In this document: positions 18,001-27,711 of the stretch, one piece after another
Position numbering within the stretch: position 1 is the stretch's first letter
Layout of the letters: each line of letters opens with the position of its first letter
Assembly (NCBI RefSeq): GCF_000934845.1
Contig: NZ_JXIQ01000111.1
Location: 1-48,593, forward strand
DNA from: Mesobacillus subterraneus
GTDB lineage: Bacteria > Bacillota > Bacilli > Bacillales > Cytobacillaceae
Length of the DNA: 48,593 nt
Reading direction: 5' to 3'
Made by a program: the position numbers and the translations under genes
The notes under the pieces: generated by a model
What the model was told of the DNA's origin: nothing
Databases searched by the model: none
The model's input: the letters and a program-made list of their open reading frames with translations, nothing else

Positions 18001-19410
18001 ATGAAAGCACCGAAGTACAAACTGATTAGTGCCTATATAAAAGAACAGATTACGAACGGTACCTGGCCAGTGGGCAGCAGACTTCCAAGCCAGCGCGAGC
18101 TCGCCAGGCAATTTGAAGTGAACCGTAGTACTATTATTACAGCGCTCGACGAATTGGCAGCAGATGGACTGATTGAAGGAAAACTCGGAATGGGGACTGT
18201 GGTAATCAATAACACGTGGACGTTGATGCGGGCAGTTCCTCTTGTGAATTGGAATGAACAGGTAAAGCTTGGCGCTCATCAAGCGAGCATACCAACTGTT
18301 CAGGCGATAAACCAGGCAGAATCAAATGAAAACTTGATTCAGCTCAGTAAGGGTGAGCTCTCAAAAGATTTATTCCCGCTAGACGATATGAGGGCTGTAA
18401 TCACAAAAGTGGGACGAAATTTGGAACCTTTCGGGTATGAGGATCCGAAGGGGAATCTACTTTTAAGAGAGGCAATCTCGAAATACCTTAGTCAAAAAGA
18501 CATCAAAGTTTCAACCTCTTCCATCATAGTAGTTTCTGGTGCTTTGCAAGCGCTCCATCTTATTTCTATAGGCTTGCTGGAAAGGGGATCAACAGTTTTC
18601 CTGGAGGATCCCTCTTATGTAAATTCTTTATCTACTTTTCAATCAGCTGGCATGAAGCTTCAAGGAATCTCAATGGACAAAGAAGGCATCCTTCCCGAAA
18701 AAATAGAAGTTGCTCATCAAAATAAAAATTCTGTATTATATTGTCACCCTACTTTTCATAATCCTACTGGTGCATTAATGGGATGGAAAAGAAGACAGGA
18801 GCTGCTCAAGCTAGCGGAGCATAAACAAATTCCAATAATAGAGGACGATGTTTATAGTGACCTTTGGCTGGACAGTCCGCCGCCTTTGCCTATCAAATCT
18901 CATGACAGGAATGGCAATGTCTTATATTTAGGCAGCCTGTCAAAAAGCCTGAATCCAGGACTTAGGATTGGCTGGATTGTCGGTCCGGAAGCCGTAATGG
19001 ATCGCCTGGCAGACCTGAAAATGCAAACGGACTATGGGACAAGTTCCATTTCTCAAAGAGCAGCTGCAGAATGGCTTTCAAGCGGATTGTATGAGCAGCA
19101 TTTACTAACAGTAAGAAAGCATTTGAAGGCGCGCAGAAATGCAGCACTGCAGGCATTGGATACTCACTTAAGCCGGTATGCTGAATGGGAACAGCCTGCA
19201 GGGGGATTTTTCATCTGGGTTAAATTCAATCCGGAAGTTGCTTTGTCTGATTTATACCGGAAAGCTCTCGCGCATGGAGTACTGATTAATCCTGGCAAGA
19301 TCTATTCAAACCAAAAAAACCAGTATTTCAGGCTCTCTTTTGCAAATGGCCGGATTGATGACATTGTTAAGGGAATCGCTGTATTAGAATCGTTGATTAA
19401 AGACTGTTAG
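18001..19410 (+). CDS. MocR/PdxR-type transcriptional regulator: GntR helix-turn-helix fused to an aminotransferase-like domain
   Basis: 469 residues. Residues about 5-72 are a GntR winged helix (LISAYIKEQITNGTWPVGSRLPSQRELARQF, NRSTIITALDELAADGLIEGKLGMGTVV). The rest is a fold-type I aminotransferase domain with GSLSKSLNPGLRIGW, which carries the Lys for the PLP Schiff base, plus the EDPSYVN and HPTFHNPTG motifs. Such proteins sense an amino compound through PLP and control a neighbouring gene, here most simply the divergent EamA transporter. GGAAGG precedes ATG 18001. Confidence 0.9.
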   Translation: MKAPKYKLISAYIKEQITNGTWPVGSRLPSQRELARQFEVNRSTIITALDELAADGLIEGKLGMGTVVINNTWTLMRAVPLVNWNEQVKLGAHQASIPTVQAINQAESNENLIQLSKGELSKDLFPLDDMRAVITKVGRNLEPFGYEDPKGNLLLREAISKYLSQKDIKVSTSSIIVVSGALQALHLISIGLLERGSTVFLEDPSYVNSLSTFQSAGMKLQGISMDKEGILPEKIEVAHQNKNSVLYCHPTFHNPTGALMGWKRRQELLKLAEHKQIPIIEDDVYSDLWLDSPPPLPIKSHDRNGNVLYLGSLSKSLNPGLRIGWIVGPEAVMDRLADLKMQTDYGTSSISQRAAAEWLSSGLYEQHLLTVRKHLKARRNAALQALDTHLSRYAEWEQPAGGFFIWVKFNPEVALSDLYRKALAHGVLINPGKIYSNQKNQYFRLSFANGRIDDIVKGIAVLESLIKDC

Positions 19411-19475
19411 AATAAAAGAATAGGAGATTGTCCACATAGCAGCTAAATAAAAAAACACCGAGGAGAATAGGATTT

Positions 19476-20231
19476 ATGAAATTAGTATCATGGAATGTGA
19501 ATGGCATAAGGGCTTGTGCCCAAAAGGGTTTTTTGGATTTTTTTCGGGAAGCGGACGCAGATTTGTTTTGCATTCAGGAAACGAAGCTTCAGGAAGGCCA
19601 AATCAGCCTTGAATTAGAAGGGTATCACCAGTTCTGGAACTATGCGGAGAAGAAAGGGTATTCAGGGACTGCAGTTTTTTCGAGGCAAGAGCCTGTATCA
19701 GTAACATACGGTATTGGGTCAACTGAACACGATCATGAGGGCAGGGCCATCACCCTCGAGTTCGACAGTTTTTATGTCGTCAATGTCTATACCCCAAACT
19801 CACAACGTGATCTTGCTCGTTTAGGCTACCGTTTATCGTGGGAAGTTAAGCTGCGGGAATACTTGCTTGAATTAGAAATTGCGAAACCTGTGGTCCTTTG
19901 CGGGGACCTTAATGTCGCACACAAAGAAGAGGACTTAAAAAATCCTAAATCGAATCACGGGAACTCCGGTTTTACAGAGGAGGAACGAGGGAAAATGACA
20001 GAACTGCTCAACAGCGGTTTTGTTGATTCATTCCGATATTTGCACCCTGATGCCAGGGATGTGTACACTTGGTGGTCGTATATGAATAAGGTGAGAGAAA
20101 GAAATATTGGCTGGCGGATTGATTACTTCATTGTGTCAGAAAAACTGGCACCAGCCATTCATCAAGCAGGAGCAGAATGTTTCGTCATGGGCAGCGACCA
20201 CTGTCCTGTGATACTTGAATTAAATAAATAA
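19476..20231 (+). CDS. exoA: Exodeoxyribonuclease III / AP endonuclease
   Basis: 251 residues. Cleaves the phosphodiester 5' of abasic sites and degrades 3' ends in base-excision repair. Complete EEP-family motif set: MKLVSWNVNGIRAC, IQETKLQ (metal-binding Glu), GDLNVAHKEEDL, WRIDYFIVS and the catalytic GSDHCPVI at the C-terminus. GGAGAATAGG precedes the ATG. Its presence not far from mug gives two steps of base-excision repair in the region, but they are separate units. Confidence 0.94.
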   Translation: MKLVSWNVNGIRACAQKGFLDFFREADADLFCIQETKLQEGQISLELEGYHQFWNYAEKKGYSGTAVFSRQEPVSVTYGIGSTEHDHEGRAITLEFDSFYVVNVYTPNSQRDLARLGYRLSWEVKLREYLLELEIAKPVVLCGDLNVAHKEEDLKNPKSNHGNSGFTEEERGKMTELLNSGFVDSFRYLHPDARDVYTWWSYMNKVRERNIGWRIDYFIVSEKLAPAIHQAGAECFVMGSDHCPVILELNK

Positions 20232-20241
20232 GTTTTTTGAG

Positions 20242-20272
20242 TCCTCTGGATAGTGTTCCAGGGGATTTTTTT
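20242..20272 (+). terminator. Terminator of exoA
   Basis: TCCTCTGGA with TCCAGGGGA (one G-T pair), a 6-nt loop and seven T. Confidence 0.85.
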
Positions 20273-20477
20273 GCATAAAAATTAAACAGTATGACCTAAT
20301 CCCCTTTATAAAATGGAGGGTAAACGAGCTGAAAACAACGCTTTTAAAAGAAATTCATAAATAATAAAACCTTTTCTTTTGCTTTCCTCCCAAATGTTAT
20401 ATACTATAAATTAATAAGGATAACACATTAAAAAATCCTTGATAATATTACATAATTATTATTGGGGGACGTTGGTG

Positions 20478-21125
20478 GTGAGTTCTATTAAACTTACAAA
20501 ACGGCAGGAGGAAATCGTGCAAATCGTCAAAGAGGACGGACCGATTACTGGTGAACAGATTGCTGAGAAGCTGAAGCTGACACGGGCAACCCTTCGTCCC
20601 GACCTGGCGATTCTGACGATGGCGGGCAGTCTTGAAGCAAGGCCGAGAGTCGGCTATTTCTTCAATAAGGACAAAGAGAGACCATTTCAACCGACAGAGA
20701 TACTAAACTTAAAAGTAAATGATTATAAAGGACATCCGATTGTGGTACAAAAATCTTCCTCTGTGTATGATGCAATCGTCCAGATGTTCCTTGAGGATGT
20801 GGGAACTTTGTATGCAGTCACTTCAGAGGGGGGGCTGGCTGGAGTTATTTCGCGAAAGGATTTACTAAGGGCTTCGATTGGAAATAAGAACCTTGAGTAT
20901 CTCCCAGTTAGCGTGATCATGACCAGAATGCCGAACATCATAACGGTAAAGCCAGAAGAAAAGCTAATTCAGGCTGCAAGGAAACTGATAACGAACAAAA
21001 TTGATTCACTTCCTGTCGTTCGGGAACTCAACAGTAATCCTGATTTATATGAAGTCATCGGACGAATAACGAAAACAACGATTACTAAGGTATTTTTAGA
21101 AATTGCTGAGCAAAAATTTGTCTAG
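20478..21125 (+). CDS. ccpN: CcpN, repressor of gluconeogenic genes
   Basis: 215 residues. N-terminal helix-turn-helix (LTKRQEEIVQIVKEDGPITGEQIAEKLKLTRATLRPDL) then two CBS domains (about 75-130 and 140-205; VYDAIVQMFLEDVGTLYAV, IQAARKLITNKIDSLPVV). In B. subtilis CcpN represses gapB and pckA during growth on glucose, with ATP and ADP acting through the CBS domains. GTG 20478 is selected because GGGGGAC lies 8 nt before it and the product then starts MSSIKL, like known CcpN; GTG 20475 is possible. yqfL follows after 14 nt, as in B. subtilis. Confidence 0.93.
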   Translation: MSSIKLTKRQEEIVQIVKEDGPITGEQIAEKLKLTRATLRPDLAILTMAGSLEARPRVGYFFNKDKERPFQPTEILNLKVNDYKGHPIVVQKSSSVYDAIVQMFLEDVGTLYAVTSEGGLAGVISRKDLLRASIGNKNLEYLPVSVIMTRMPNIITVKPEEKLIQAARKLITNKIDSLPVVRELNSNPDLYEVIGRITKTTITKVFLEIAEQKFV

Positions 21126-21139
21126 GATGTGAGCGAACT

Positions 21140-21952
21140 TTGGAACGGAAGGAAGTTGTCTATGTGGTATCCGACTCTGTCGGAGAAACAGCAGAATTTG
21201 TAGTGAAAGCAGTGGCAACACAGTTTAACGGCGGACAGGTAGATATTAGAAAGCATTCATATGTTGAAAACGAGGAAGACATTGAGGACATATTGTTGAT
21301 AGCTAGGCAAGGATATTCCATCATCGCTTATACCATTGTTGTACCGGCACTGAAAGCCTATTTGGATCGAAGGGCTCAAGAGGAGGGGATATACGCAGTT
21401 GACTTGTTGAATCCACTGATGAAAGCCTTTGAAAAGAAGTTCAACAAAGAACCTAACCATCGGCCGGGATTGATGCGCAAATTGGACGACGAGTACTTCC
21501 GCAAGATCGAAGCAATCGAATTTGCGGTCAAATACGACGACGGCCGGGATCCACGAGGAATAGTAAGGGCTGATATTGTCTTGATCGGCGTTTCCCGAAC
21601 ATCAAAAACCCCATTATCCATGTACCTTGCCCATAAGCGTTACAAGGTAGCCAATGTACCAATCGTTCCTGAAGTCAAACCGCCGGATGAATTGTTCCAG
21701 ATTTCTAGAAACAAATGTGTAGGATTGATCATTTCGCCAGATAAGCTGAATGCAATCAGGACGGAAAGGCTGAAAGCACTTGGCCTTGGGGCCAGAGCGA
21801 ACTATGCCAGTTATGAAAGAATTCTTGAAGAACTGGATTATGCAGAAAAAATCATGAAACGTGTTGGCTGCCCGGTCATCAATGTTTCCAATAAGGCGAT
21901 TGAAGAAACTGCAGGGCTAATACTGGATATTTTAAAAAGCGAGAGGAGCTAA
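21140..21952 (+). CDS. yqfL: Pyruvate phosphate dikinase regulatory protein (bifunctional kinase/phosphorylase)
   Basis: 270 residues of the PPDK regulatory protein (DUF299) family. Inactivates PPDK by ADP-dependent phosphorylation of a Thr and reactivates it by Pi-dependent dephosphorylation. The nucleotide loop is GVSRTSKTP and the N-terminus YVVSDSVGETAEFV is typical. Begins with TTG; AGGATGTGA is about 12 nt upstream, slightly long. It lies between ccpN and ppdK, 4 nt from the latter, so regulator, modifying enzyme and target form one operon. Confidence 0.94.
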   Translation: MERKEVVYVVSDSVGETAEFVVKAVATQFNGGQVDIRKHSYVENEEDIEDILLIARQGYSIIAYTIVVPALKAYLDRRAQEEGIYAVDLLNPLMKAFEKKFNKEPNHRPGLMRKLDDEYFRKIEAIEFAVKYDDGRDPRGIVRADIVLIGVSRTSKTPLSMYLAHKRYKVANVPIVPEVKPPDELFQISRNKCVGLIISPDKLNAIRTERLKALGLGARANYASYERILEELDYAEKIMKRVGCPVINVSNKAIEETAGLILDILKSERS

Positions 21953-21956
21953 GCGA

Positions 21957-24629
21957 ATGTCTAAATATGTGCATCTTTTTAATGAAGGAAATAGCGGAAT
22001 GAAAGAAATACTGGGTGGAAAGGGTGCCAATCTGGCGGAAATGACACGTATTGGACTTCCAGTGCCTTACGGATTCACGATTTCGACTGAGGCATGTACC
22101 GCTTATTATGACGCTGGAAAGATGATCACCGCAGAAGTGAAAGCTCAGGTGCTAGAAGCACTTGATGAGCTCGAAGAAAAAACGGGAAAGAAGCTCGGGA
22201 ATCCTGAGAACCCGCTCCTAGTCTCTGTACGGTCTGGTGCAGTATTCTCCATGCCGGGAATGATGGATACCGTTCTGAACCTCGGCATGAACGATGAAAC
22301 GGTTGAAGGAATGGCGAAGCTTACAAATAATCCAAGATTTGCGTACGATTCATATCGCCGTTTCATCCAGATGTTCAGCAATGTCGTGCTTGATATCGAC
22401 GTGTTCTTCTTCGAGCGTTTGCTAGAAGAAACAAGGAAAGCAAAAGGCTATCATTCAGATCCTCAAATGATGGCAGAAGATTGGATGGAAGTCATCGAAG
22501 AATATAAGAAGATCGTGACAAAGCATACGAGGAAACATTTTCCTCAGGATCCAAAGGAACAGCTTTTCCTTTCGATCAATGCTGTATTTGACTCATGGAA
22601 CAATCAACGGGCGATCGTGTATCGACGTTTAAATAAAATTCCATCCCATTTAGGAACAGCGGTAAATATTCAGAGCATGGTATTTGGGAATATGGGAAAT
22701 GACTCGGGAACCGGGGTTGCTTTTACGAGGGATCCATCAACTGGCGAAAGCATCCTGTATGGAGAATACTTGATCAACGCACAGGGAGAAGATGTCGTGG
22801 CAGGCATCCGGACTCCACAGCCAATCCAGACATTAAAAGATGAAATGCCTGCTGTGTATCGGCAATTCGTGGACACTTGCAACCGGCTTGAACAGCATTA
22901 CGAGGACATGCAGGATATTGAATTTACGGTAGAACGCGGGAAACTTTTCATCCTCCAGACACGGACGGGGAAACGCACGGCACAGGCGGCTATCCGAATT
23001 GCCACAGAGCTTGTGAAAGAAGGAATTATTGATAAAAAAACTGCCTTGCTCCGTGTAGATCCGGAACAGCTTGACCAGCTTCTTCACCGCAGGATTGATG
23101 AAAATCATGAACGCAACCAGCTAGCGAAAGGTCTTCCTGCGTCACCTGGTGCCGCTACCGGCAAGGTTGTTTTTGATGCAGATGAAGCTGAGTTGCTGGC
23201 AAATGAAGGCCAAAAAGTCATTCTTGTGCGCCCGGAAACGACTCCTGATGATATCCATGGGATTATTTCTGCCCAGGCTGTTGTGACCAGCCGCGGCGGA
23301 ATGACAAGTCATGCTGCAGTAGTGGCTAGAGGCATGGGGAAAGCCTGTATTTGCGGATGCGAAGCGATGAAAATCGATTTGCACGAAAGAAAGTTTCAAG
23401 TTGGCGAAGTTATCGTGAAGCACGGGGATATCATCACGATTGATGGGGGAACAGGTGAAATCATGCTCGGCGAAATCCCAATGATTGAACCTGAGCTTTC
23501 TGCCGAGTTCCAATTATTACTGTCGTGGGCAGATGAGGAGCGAAAAATTGGCGTTCGTGCGAATGCAGATAATCCACAGGATTCTGCTAAAGCACTGGAG
23601 TTTGGTGCTGGCGGTATCGGCCTTTGCCGTACAGAGCATATGTTCATGGACGCTGCCAGGGTACCAATTGTCCAGAAAATGATTCTTGCGGAAACTTTTG
23701 ACGAGCGCAATGCCGCACTTGATGAACTCCTGCCAATGCAACAAGGGGATTTTGAAGGAATCTTGGAAGTGATGCAGGGACTGCCTGTGACGATTCGCTT
23801 GCTTGATCCTCCATTGCACGAGTTCCTGCCTGATAAAGAAGAACTTTTGGTGGAGATTACAAAACTGCAAATTTTGGATCCGAAATCAAAGGAACTTAAG
23901 GAAAAAGAAGCATTGCTGAAGAAAGTGCGCCAGCTGGATGAGTTCAATCCAATGCTTGGACACCGTGGCTGTCGCCTAGGGATGATTCATCCCGAAATAT
24001 ATGAAATGCAGGCTAGAGCAATCTTTTATGCAGTAGCGAACCTCGCTGACGAAGGGATTGAGGCAAAGCCTGAAATCATGATTCCGTTAGTAGGCCATGT
24101 AAATGAGTTGAAAGAAATGCGTGAGCTTGTGAACGCAGCTGCACTTAGCATAAAAGAAGAAACAGGCAAGCAGTTTGAATATACAGTGGGAACGATGATT
24201 GAAATTCCTCGTGCAGCACTAACTGCAGATCAAATTGCCGAGGAAGCAGATTTCTTCTCATTTGGAACAAATGATCTCACGCAAACAACATTTGGATACA
24301 GCCGAGACGATGCAGAGGGAAAATTTCTACAGACTTATATCGATCAAAAAGTCCTTCCTGAAAATCCATTTGCCGTTTTGGACCGTGAGGGAGTGGGCAA
24401 GTTAGTGGAGATAGGCGTGGAACTTGGCCGCAAAACAAAGCCAGGTTTGAAGACTGGAATTTGCGGGGAACATGGCGGGGAGAAGAGTTCGATTGAATTC
24501 TGCTATAAGGCTGGACTTGACTACGTCAGTTGCTCTCCTTACCGCGTGCCACTTGCGAGACTTGCTGCAGCACAGGCAACCATCCGTTTTGGTAAAAATA
24601 ACCACAAAGAAGCTGTAACAGCAAAATAG
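21957..24629 (+). CDS. ppdK: Pyruvate, phosphate dikinase
   Basis: 890 residues, full length for bacterial PPDK. Interconverts ATP + Pi + pyruvate with AMP + PPi + PEP. Order: ATP-grasp domain (GGKGANLAEMTRIGLPVP; VSVRSGAVFSMPGMMDTVLNLG), central swivelling domain with the phosphohistidine motif GGMTSHAAVVARGMGKACICG, whose Thr is the target of YqfL, and the C-terminal PEP/pyruvate domain (GLCRTEHMF, HEFLP, GTMIEIPRAAL, FFSFGTNDLTQTTFG). Last gene of the ccpN-yqfL-ppdK operon; GAGAGGAG precedes the ATG. Confidence 0.96.
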   Translation: MSKYVHLFNEGNSGMKEILGGKGANLAEMTRIGLPVPYGFTISTEACTAYYDAGKMITAEVKAQVLEALDELEEKTGKKLGNPENPLLVSVRSGAVFSMPGMMDTVLNLGMNDETVEGMAKLTNNPRFAYDSYRRFIQMFSNVVLDIDVFFFERLLEETRKAKGYHSDPQMMAEDWMEVIEEYKKIVTKHTRKHFPQDPKEQLFLSINAVFDSWNNQRAIVYRRLNKIPSHLGTAVNIQSMVFGNMGNDSGTGVAFTRDPSTGESILYGEYLINAQGEDVVAGIRTPQPIQTLKDEMPAVYRQFVDTCNRLEQHYEDMQDIEFTVERGKLFILQTRTGKRTAQAAIRIATELVKEGIIDKKTALLRVDPEQLDQLLHRRIDENHERNQLAKGLPASPGAATGKVVFDADEAELLANEGQKVILVRPETTPDDIHGIISAQAVVTSRGGMTSHAAVVARGMGKACICGCEAMKIDLHERKFQVGEVIVKHGDIITIDGGTGEIMLGEIPMIEPELSAEFQLLLSWADEERKIGVRANADNPQDSAKALEFGAGGIGLCRTEHMFMDAARVPIVQKMILAETFDERNAALDELLPMQQGDFEGILEVMQGLPVTIRLLDPPLHEFLPDKEELLVEITKLQILDPKSKELKEKEALLKKVRQLDEFNPMLGHRGCRLGMIHPEIYEMQARAIFYAVANLADEGIEAKPEIMIPLVGHVNELKEMRELVNAAALSIKEETGKQFEYTVGTMIEIPRAALTADQIAEEADFFSFGTNDLTQTTFGYSRDDAEGKFLQTYIDQKVLPENPFAVLDREGVGKLVEIGVELGRKTKPGLKTGICGEHGGEKSSIEFCYKAGLDYVSCSPYRVPLARLAAAQATIRFGKNNHKEAVTAK

Positions 24630-24637
24630 CGATCTAT

Positions 24638-24670
24638 GGGGCGTGCGCTAAAACCACGCTCCTTTTCTTT
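24638..24670 (+). terminator. Terminator of the ccpN-yqfL-ppdK operon
   Basis: GGGGCGTG with CACGCTCC (one G-T pair), 9-nt loop, then TTTTCTTT. Confidence 0.7.
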
Positions 24671-24808
24671 CGCGATAGACTTTATTTCCTTATTAATAGG
24701 TAACTGATGGAAAAAAGGGTATACTGTATTATAAGTAATTCCTCGGGTCTTCTGGTATTTGGACTTACCATGAGAAGGCGTGAGACTAAACCAGAGAGGA
24801 TGAGGAAA

Positions 24809-25189
24809 ATGTTAATCAAACTATATCAGGCAAAAGCAGGCGATGGCAACAAAAAGAAGGGGCTACGAAGAACAAAATCTTACTTTTCGACACCAGAGGA
24901 TGCATTGTCAGAGGCATTCGCATTAAAGGAAAAAATGGATTCAAGATATGAAAATGAAATTGAATGGGATTATCAAGGGGATTTAACAGGAACTCCTGAT
25001 AAAATGAAGATCCTTCGGGGATATTTAAATGGCAATCGGAAAAGCACAGCATTTTATCTGGAAATTCTAAGTATCGAAAATAATAATGCGATAAAAACAG
25101 TATTGCCATATAAACCAAAGTCGGTAACCAAAGATGATAAAAAGATAACAACTAAGGTAATGAAAAAATTAAAGTTAAAAAATGCGTAA
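24809..25189 (+). CDS. Hypothetical basic protein
   Basis: 126 residues, not recognised. Lys-rich, with basic ends (GDGNKKKGLRRTKS; KKITTKVMKKLKLK) and an acidic middle. It has no signal peptide or membrane segment. AGAGG lies 9-10 nt before ATG 24809; longer in-frame starts have no better site. Single gene with its own terminator. Confidence 0.6.
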   Translation: MLIKLYQAKAGDGNKKKGLRRTKSYFSTPEDALSEAFALKEKMDSRYENEIEWDYQGDLTGTPDKMKILRGYLNGNRKSTAFYLEILSIENNNAIKTVLPYKPKSVTKDDKKITTKVMKKLKLKNA

Positions 25190-25215
25190 GATACCCATTG
25201 CTCTGATGTAACAGG

Positions 25216-25252
25216 AAGGTTCGCACATTCATCATTTTTGTGCGGCCTTTTT
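25216..25252 (+). terminator. Terminator of the 24809-25189 gene
   Basis: AAGG..CGCAC pairs with GTGCG..CCTT around a long loop, followed by five T. Confidence 0.7.
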
Positions 25253-25334
25253 CTATCTTGCGGAACCTATTGCAAAACGAAAGGAATATATTTCGGAACA
25301 CCAGCCATATGATAATACAAAAAGGTGTGATCAA

Positions 25335-26594
25335 ATGGCTGTGCACATTGTGAAATCAGGGGAAAACCTCTGGACTCTTTCTAAAATGTATGGTGTAACG
25401 ATTCAACATATTGTGGAAACGAATGGCCTTCCTTCCGTAAATCTTATCGTGCCTGGTCTCGCCCTTTACATCCCAGATCAGCAACCAATCATCAGGTATT
25501 ATAAAGTAAAAGCTGGCGATACATTGTGGAAACTTTCCATACAATTCCAGACGAGTATCGCCAATATATTGACTGCTAATCCGGGTCTAGATCCAAAAAG
25601 ATTATTCATTGGCCAGAACATCAACATACCTTCTCCTATTAAACCGCGTTTTGCCACCTTAGGATTCATCGTACCTGGATCTTCTCCAACATTCCTTACC
25701 GATTTAATGGAAATCGCACCCCAGCTTACCTACCTTGCAGTTGCAGCATTTTCCTTCACGGAAGAAGGATATGCCTATGTAGCAGGCGATGACCTCCCAA
25801 TTGTCCGAAAGAGCACAGAGTTGAATATCCTTCCCTTATTATTGATTCAAAATACAACATTGTCTGGATTCAGCAAAGAGCTTGCAGGAAGAGTTCTGTC
25901 CACTCCGGCTTACCGAAGGAATCTGGTAGCAAGCCTGGTGAATCTGGCGTTAAAAAGAGGATACAGGGGAATTAGTGTAGACATTGAATTTATTCCTCCT
26001 CCTCAACGAGAGGAGTTCACCTCATTCCTCAAGGAACTAAAAACAGCAATGGGAAGTCTTATTTTGCATGTAAATGTACATGCAAAGACGGAAGATCTTC
26101 CATCCAACCCAATTGTAGGTGCGCATGATTATAAAAAAATTGGAGAGATCGCTGATATTGTCGCTGTTATGACCATTGATTATGGGTATCCAGGCGGCCC
26201 GCCAGATCCAGTTTCACCGCTTTGGTGGATCGCGTTTGTTGTCAGGTATTCTTTAACATTGATACCGCGTGACAAACTGCAGATTGGCCTATCGTTATAT
26301 GGACATGACAAGATAAGTTTAACTAGTCGGTATCATGCTGTTTCCGTGCTGGCTGCCCAAAACCTAGCCATCTCAACAGGCTCCGTCATCGAGTATGACA
26401 ATGCTGCACAATCACCATGGTTCAGATTTTGGAGAGGGACGGAGGAACACATCGTCTGGTTTGAAGATATCCGCAGTTATATAGAAAAATACAAACTAAT
26501 CGATTTATATGGATTGTATGGAGCAACATACTGGCAATTGAGCTACAAAGCTCCGCAAAACTGGGCTTATCTTCATAAGGTCGAGATCATATAG
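25335..26594 (+). CDS. LysM-GH18 protein, spore cortex or peptidoglycan glycosidase (YaaH/SleL-like)
   Basis: 419 residues: two N-terminal LysM domains (about 2-47 and 53-98; KSGENLWTL, KAGDTLWKL) and a glycoside hydrolase 18 barrel. The catalytic strand reads GYRGISVDIEF, where the final Glu of D-x-E is the proton donor; MTIDYGYPGGPPDP and YGATYWQLSY are further GH18 landmarks. No signal peptide, which is typical of spore-coat loaded enzymes such as SleL/YaaH that act as N-acetylglucosaminidases on cortex muropeptides during germination. AAGGTGTGATC precedes the ATG. Exact paralogue (YaaH, YdhD, YvbX) not settled. Confidence 0.88.
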   Translation: MAVHIVKSGENLWTLSKMYGVTIQHIVETNGLPSVNLIVPGLALYIPDQQPIIRYYKVKAGDTLWKLSIQFQTSIANILTANPGLDPKRLFIGQNINIPSPIKPRFATLGFIVPGSSPTFLTDLMEIAPQLTYLAVAAFSFTEEGYAYVAGDDLPIVRKSTELNILPLLLIQNTTLSGFSKELAGRVLSTPAYRRNLVASLVNLALKRGYRGISVDIEFIPPPQREEFTSFLKELKTAMGSLILHVNVHAKTEDLPSNPIVGAHDYKKIGEIADIVAVMTIDYGYPGGPPDPVSPLWWIAFVVRYSLTLIPRDKLQIGLSLYGHDKISLTSRYHAVSVLAAQNLAISTGSVIEYDNAAQSPWFRFWRGTEEHIVWFEDIRSYIEKYKLIDLYGLYGATYWQLSYKAPQNWAYLHKVEII

Positions 26595-26688
26595 GGGAGC
26601 TGGTTTGAAAAGGTTTGGATTCGAAGCTTATGCTGGTTCAGAAAAGACATTATTCGATTATTAGATCAGGAAGATTTTAGGACGAACC

Positions 26689-26716
26689 AGGCAATGACTA
26701 TCATTGCCTTTTTCTT
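26689..26716 (+). terminator. Terminator of the LysM-GH18 gene
   Basis: AGGCAATGA and TCATTGCCT with a CTA loop, then TTTTCTTTT. It lies 95 bp after the stop. Confidence 0.8.
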
Positions 26717-26830
26717 TTGCTGTTAGGGTAGAATGTAAACGAGTTTGGCAATAATCATCAAGATTAGTTGCTATTTCTAAAATAACCATTCAATATACAT
26801 AATAGGAAACCCAATTATGGAGGGAAAAAA

Positions 26831-27409
26831 ATGTTGAAAAACCAGGTGGAGAAGTATCTCGCAACACAGGATGGATCTGTCGAATTACCAAATGTCATGA
26901 AAGAATATGCCAAACAACAGGGATTGATCGAGGGAAAAGATGCTAAGGTGATAGATTCAGGCAGCCTTTTTGCTCAAGCATACATCGAAAGAGGGGACAA
27001 AGAAACGGAGGATTTCCTAGGAAAGGAGTCATTCGATTTTCTTGAGCAGCCTATCACCTATTTTAAAGACCGGAAAAATGAATTCATGTACATAGAATCG
27101 AAATGGTTTGATTTGATTGGAGTCGATGCTGTGAGTTTTGAAAAAGATGAAGTTTTTGGGACGTACGATGTTATGCTTGGCCTAAAGCGGCAAAAAAAGC
27201 TGGCGCCAGCCATTAAGGTCTATTTGGAGCAACACCTCCGGGAAGATGGATACGACTTACTGTTCGACGGCGACGAGGGAATATGGAGTCTTAACTTCGC
27301 ATTGAATGGCCTGGAAGGATACAAGGAGAGTTTAACCATAAAGGAAGCATTTTCTCTAATTTATGATTTTCTATTCAGAATGGTGGAATCGATAGAACAA
27401 AAGCAATGA
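26831..27409 (+). CDS. Hypothetical soluble protein
   Basis: 192 residues, family not recognised with confidence. Begins with MLKNQVEKYLATQDGSVELP and contains the aromatic-acidic stretches MYIESKWFDLIGVDAV and DGYDLLFDGDEGIWSLNFALNGL; the N-terminal 40 residues look helical. No membrane segment or signal peptide. GGAGGG lies before the ATG. Single-gene unit with a hairpin straight after the stop. Confidence 0.7.
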   Translation: MLKNQVEKYLATQDGSVELPNVMKEYAKQQGLIEGKDAKVIDSGSLFAQAYIERGDKETEDFLGKESFDFLEQPITYFKDRKNEFMYIESKWFDLIGVDAVSFEKDEVFGTYDVMLGLKRQKKLAPAIKVYLEQHLREDGYDLLFDGDEGIWSLNFALNGLEGYKESLTIKEAFSLIYDFLFRMVESIEQKQ

Positions 27410-27434
27410 AAAGCGCCTTCAAGGTGCTTTTTTA
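27409..27434 (+). terminator. Terminator of the 26831-27409 gene
   Basis: AAAAGCGCCT pairs with AGGTGCTTTT around a 3-nt loop and runs into six T. Confidence 0.8.
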
Positions 27435-27711
27435 TAATATCGGAATTTATGTGTTGACCCTTTTTTGTGAAGCCGCAGCACAAACCATTTTTAGCTTTAA
27501 AAGAAGCTAACCCATGAAGAAGAGGCTAGCCTAGGTCCTTTTTATCCCAATGGCAGCCCTTTTCACTAACCTTATAACAAACTGAACAAAAAACCGATCA
27601 CGACAATTGCCCCAATGATCATTAGAATACAAAACATCCCCTCTATTATAATATGCTTAAATACTATGACTATATTTGAAAAGATTCGGTAGTCTCAATC
27701 AGATGCTTGCG

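Noticed and set aside
27572-27637. A 21-codon minus-strand ORF for a hydrophobic peptide (MFCILMIIGAIVVIGFLF...)
   Set aside because: Its composition is like a small membrane protein, but the only purine-rich site (GAGGGG) abuts the ATG with no spacer and the next Met is too far away, so initiation is doubtful.
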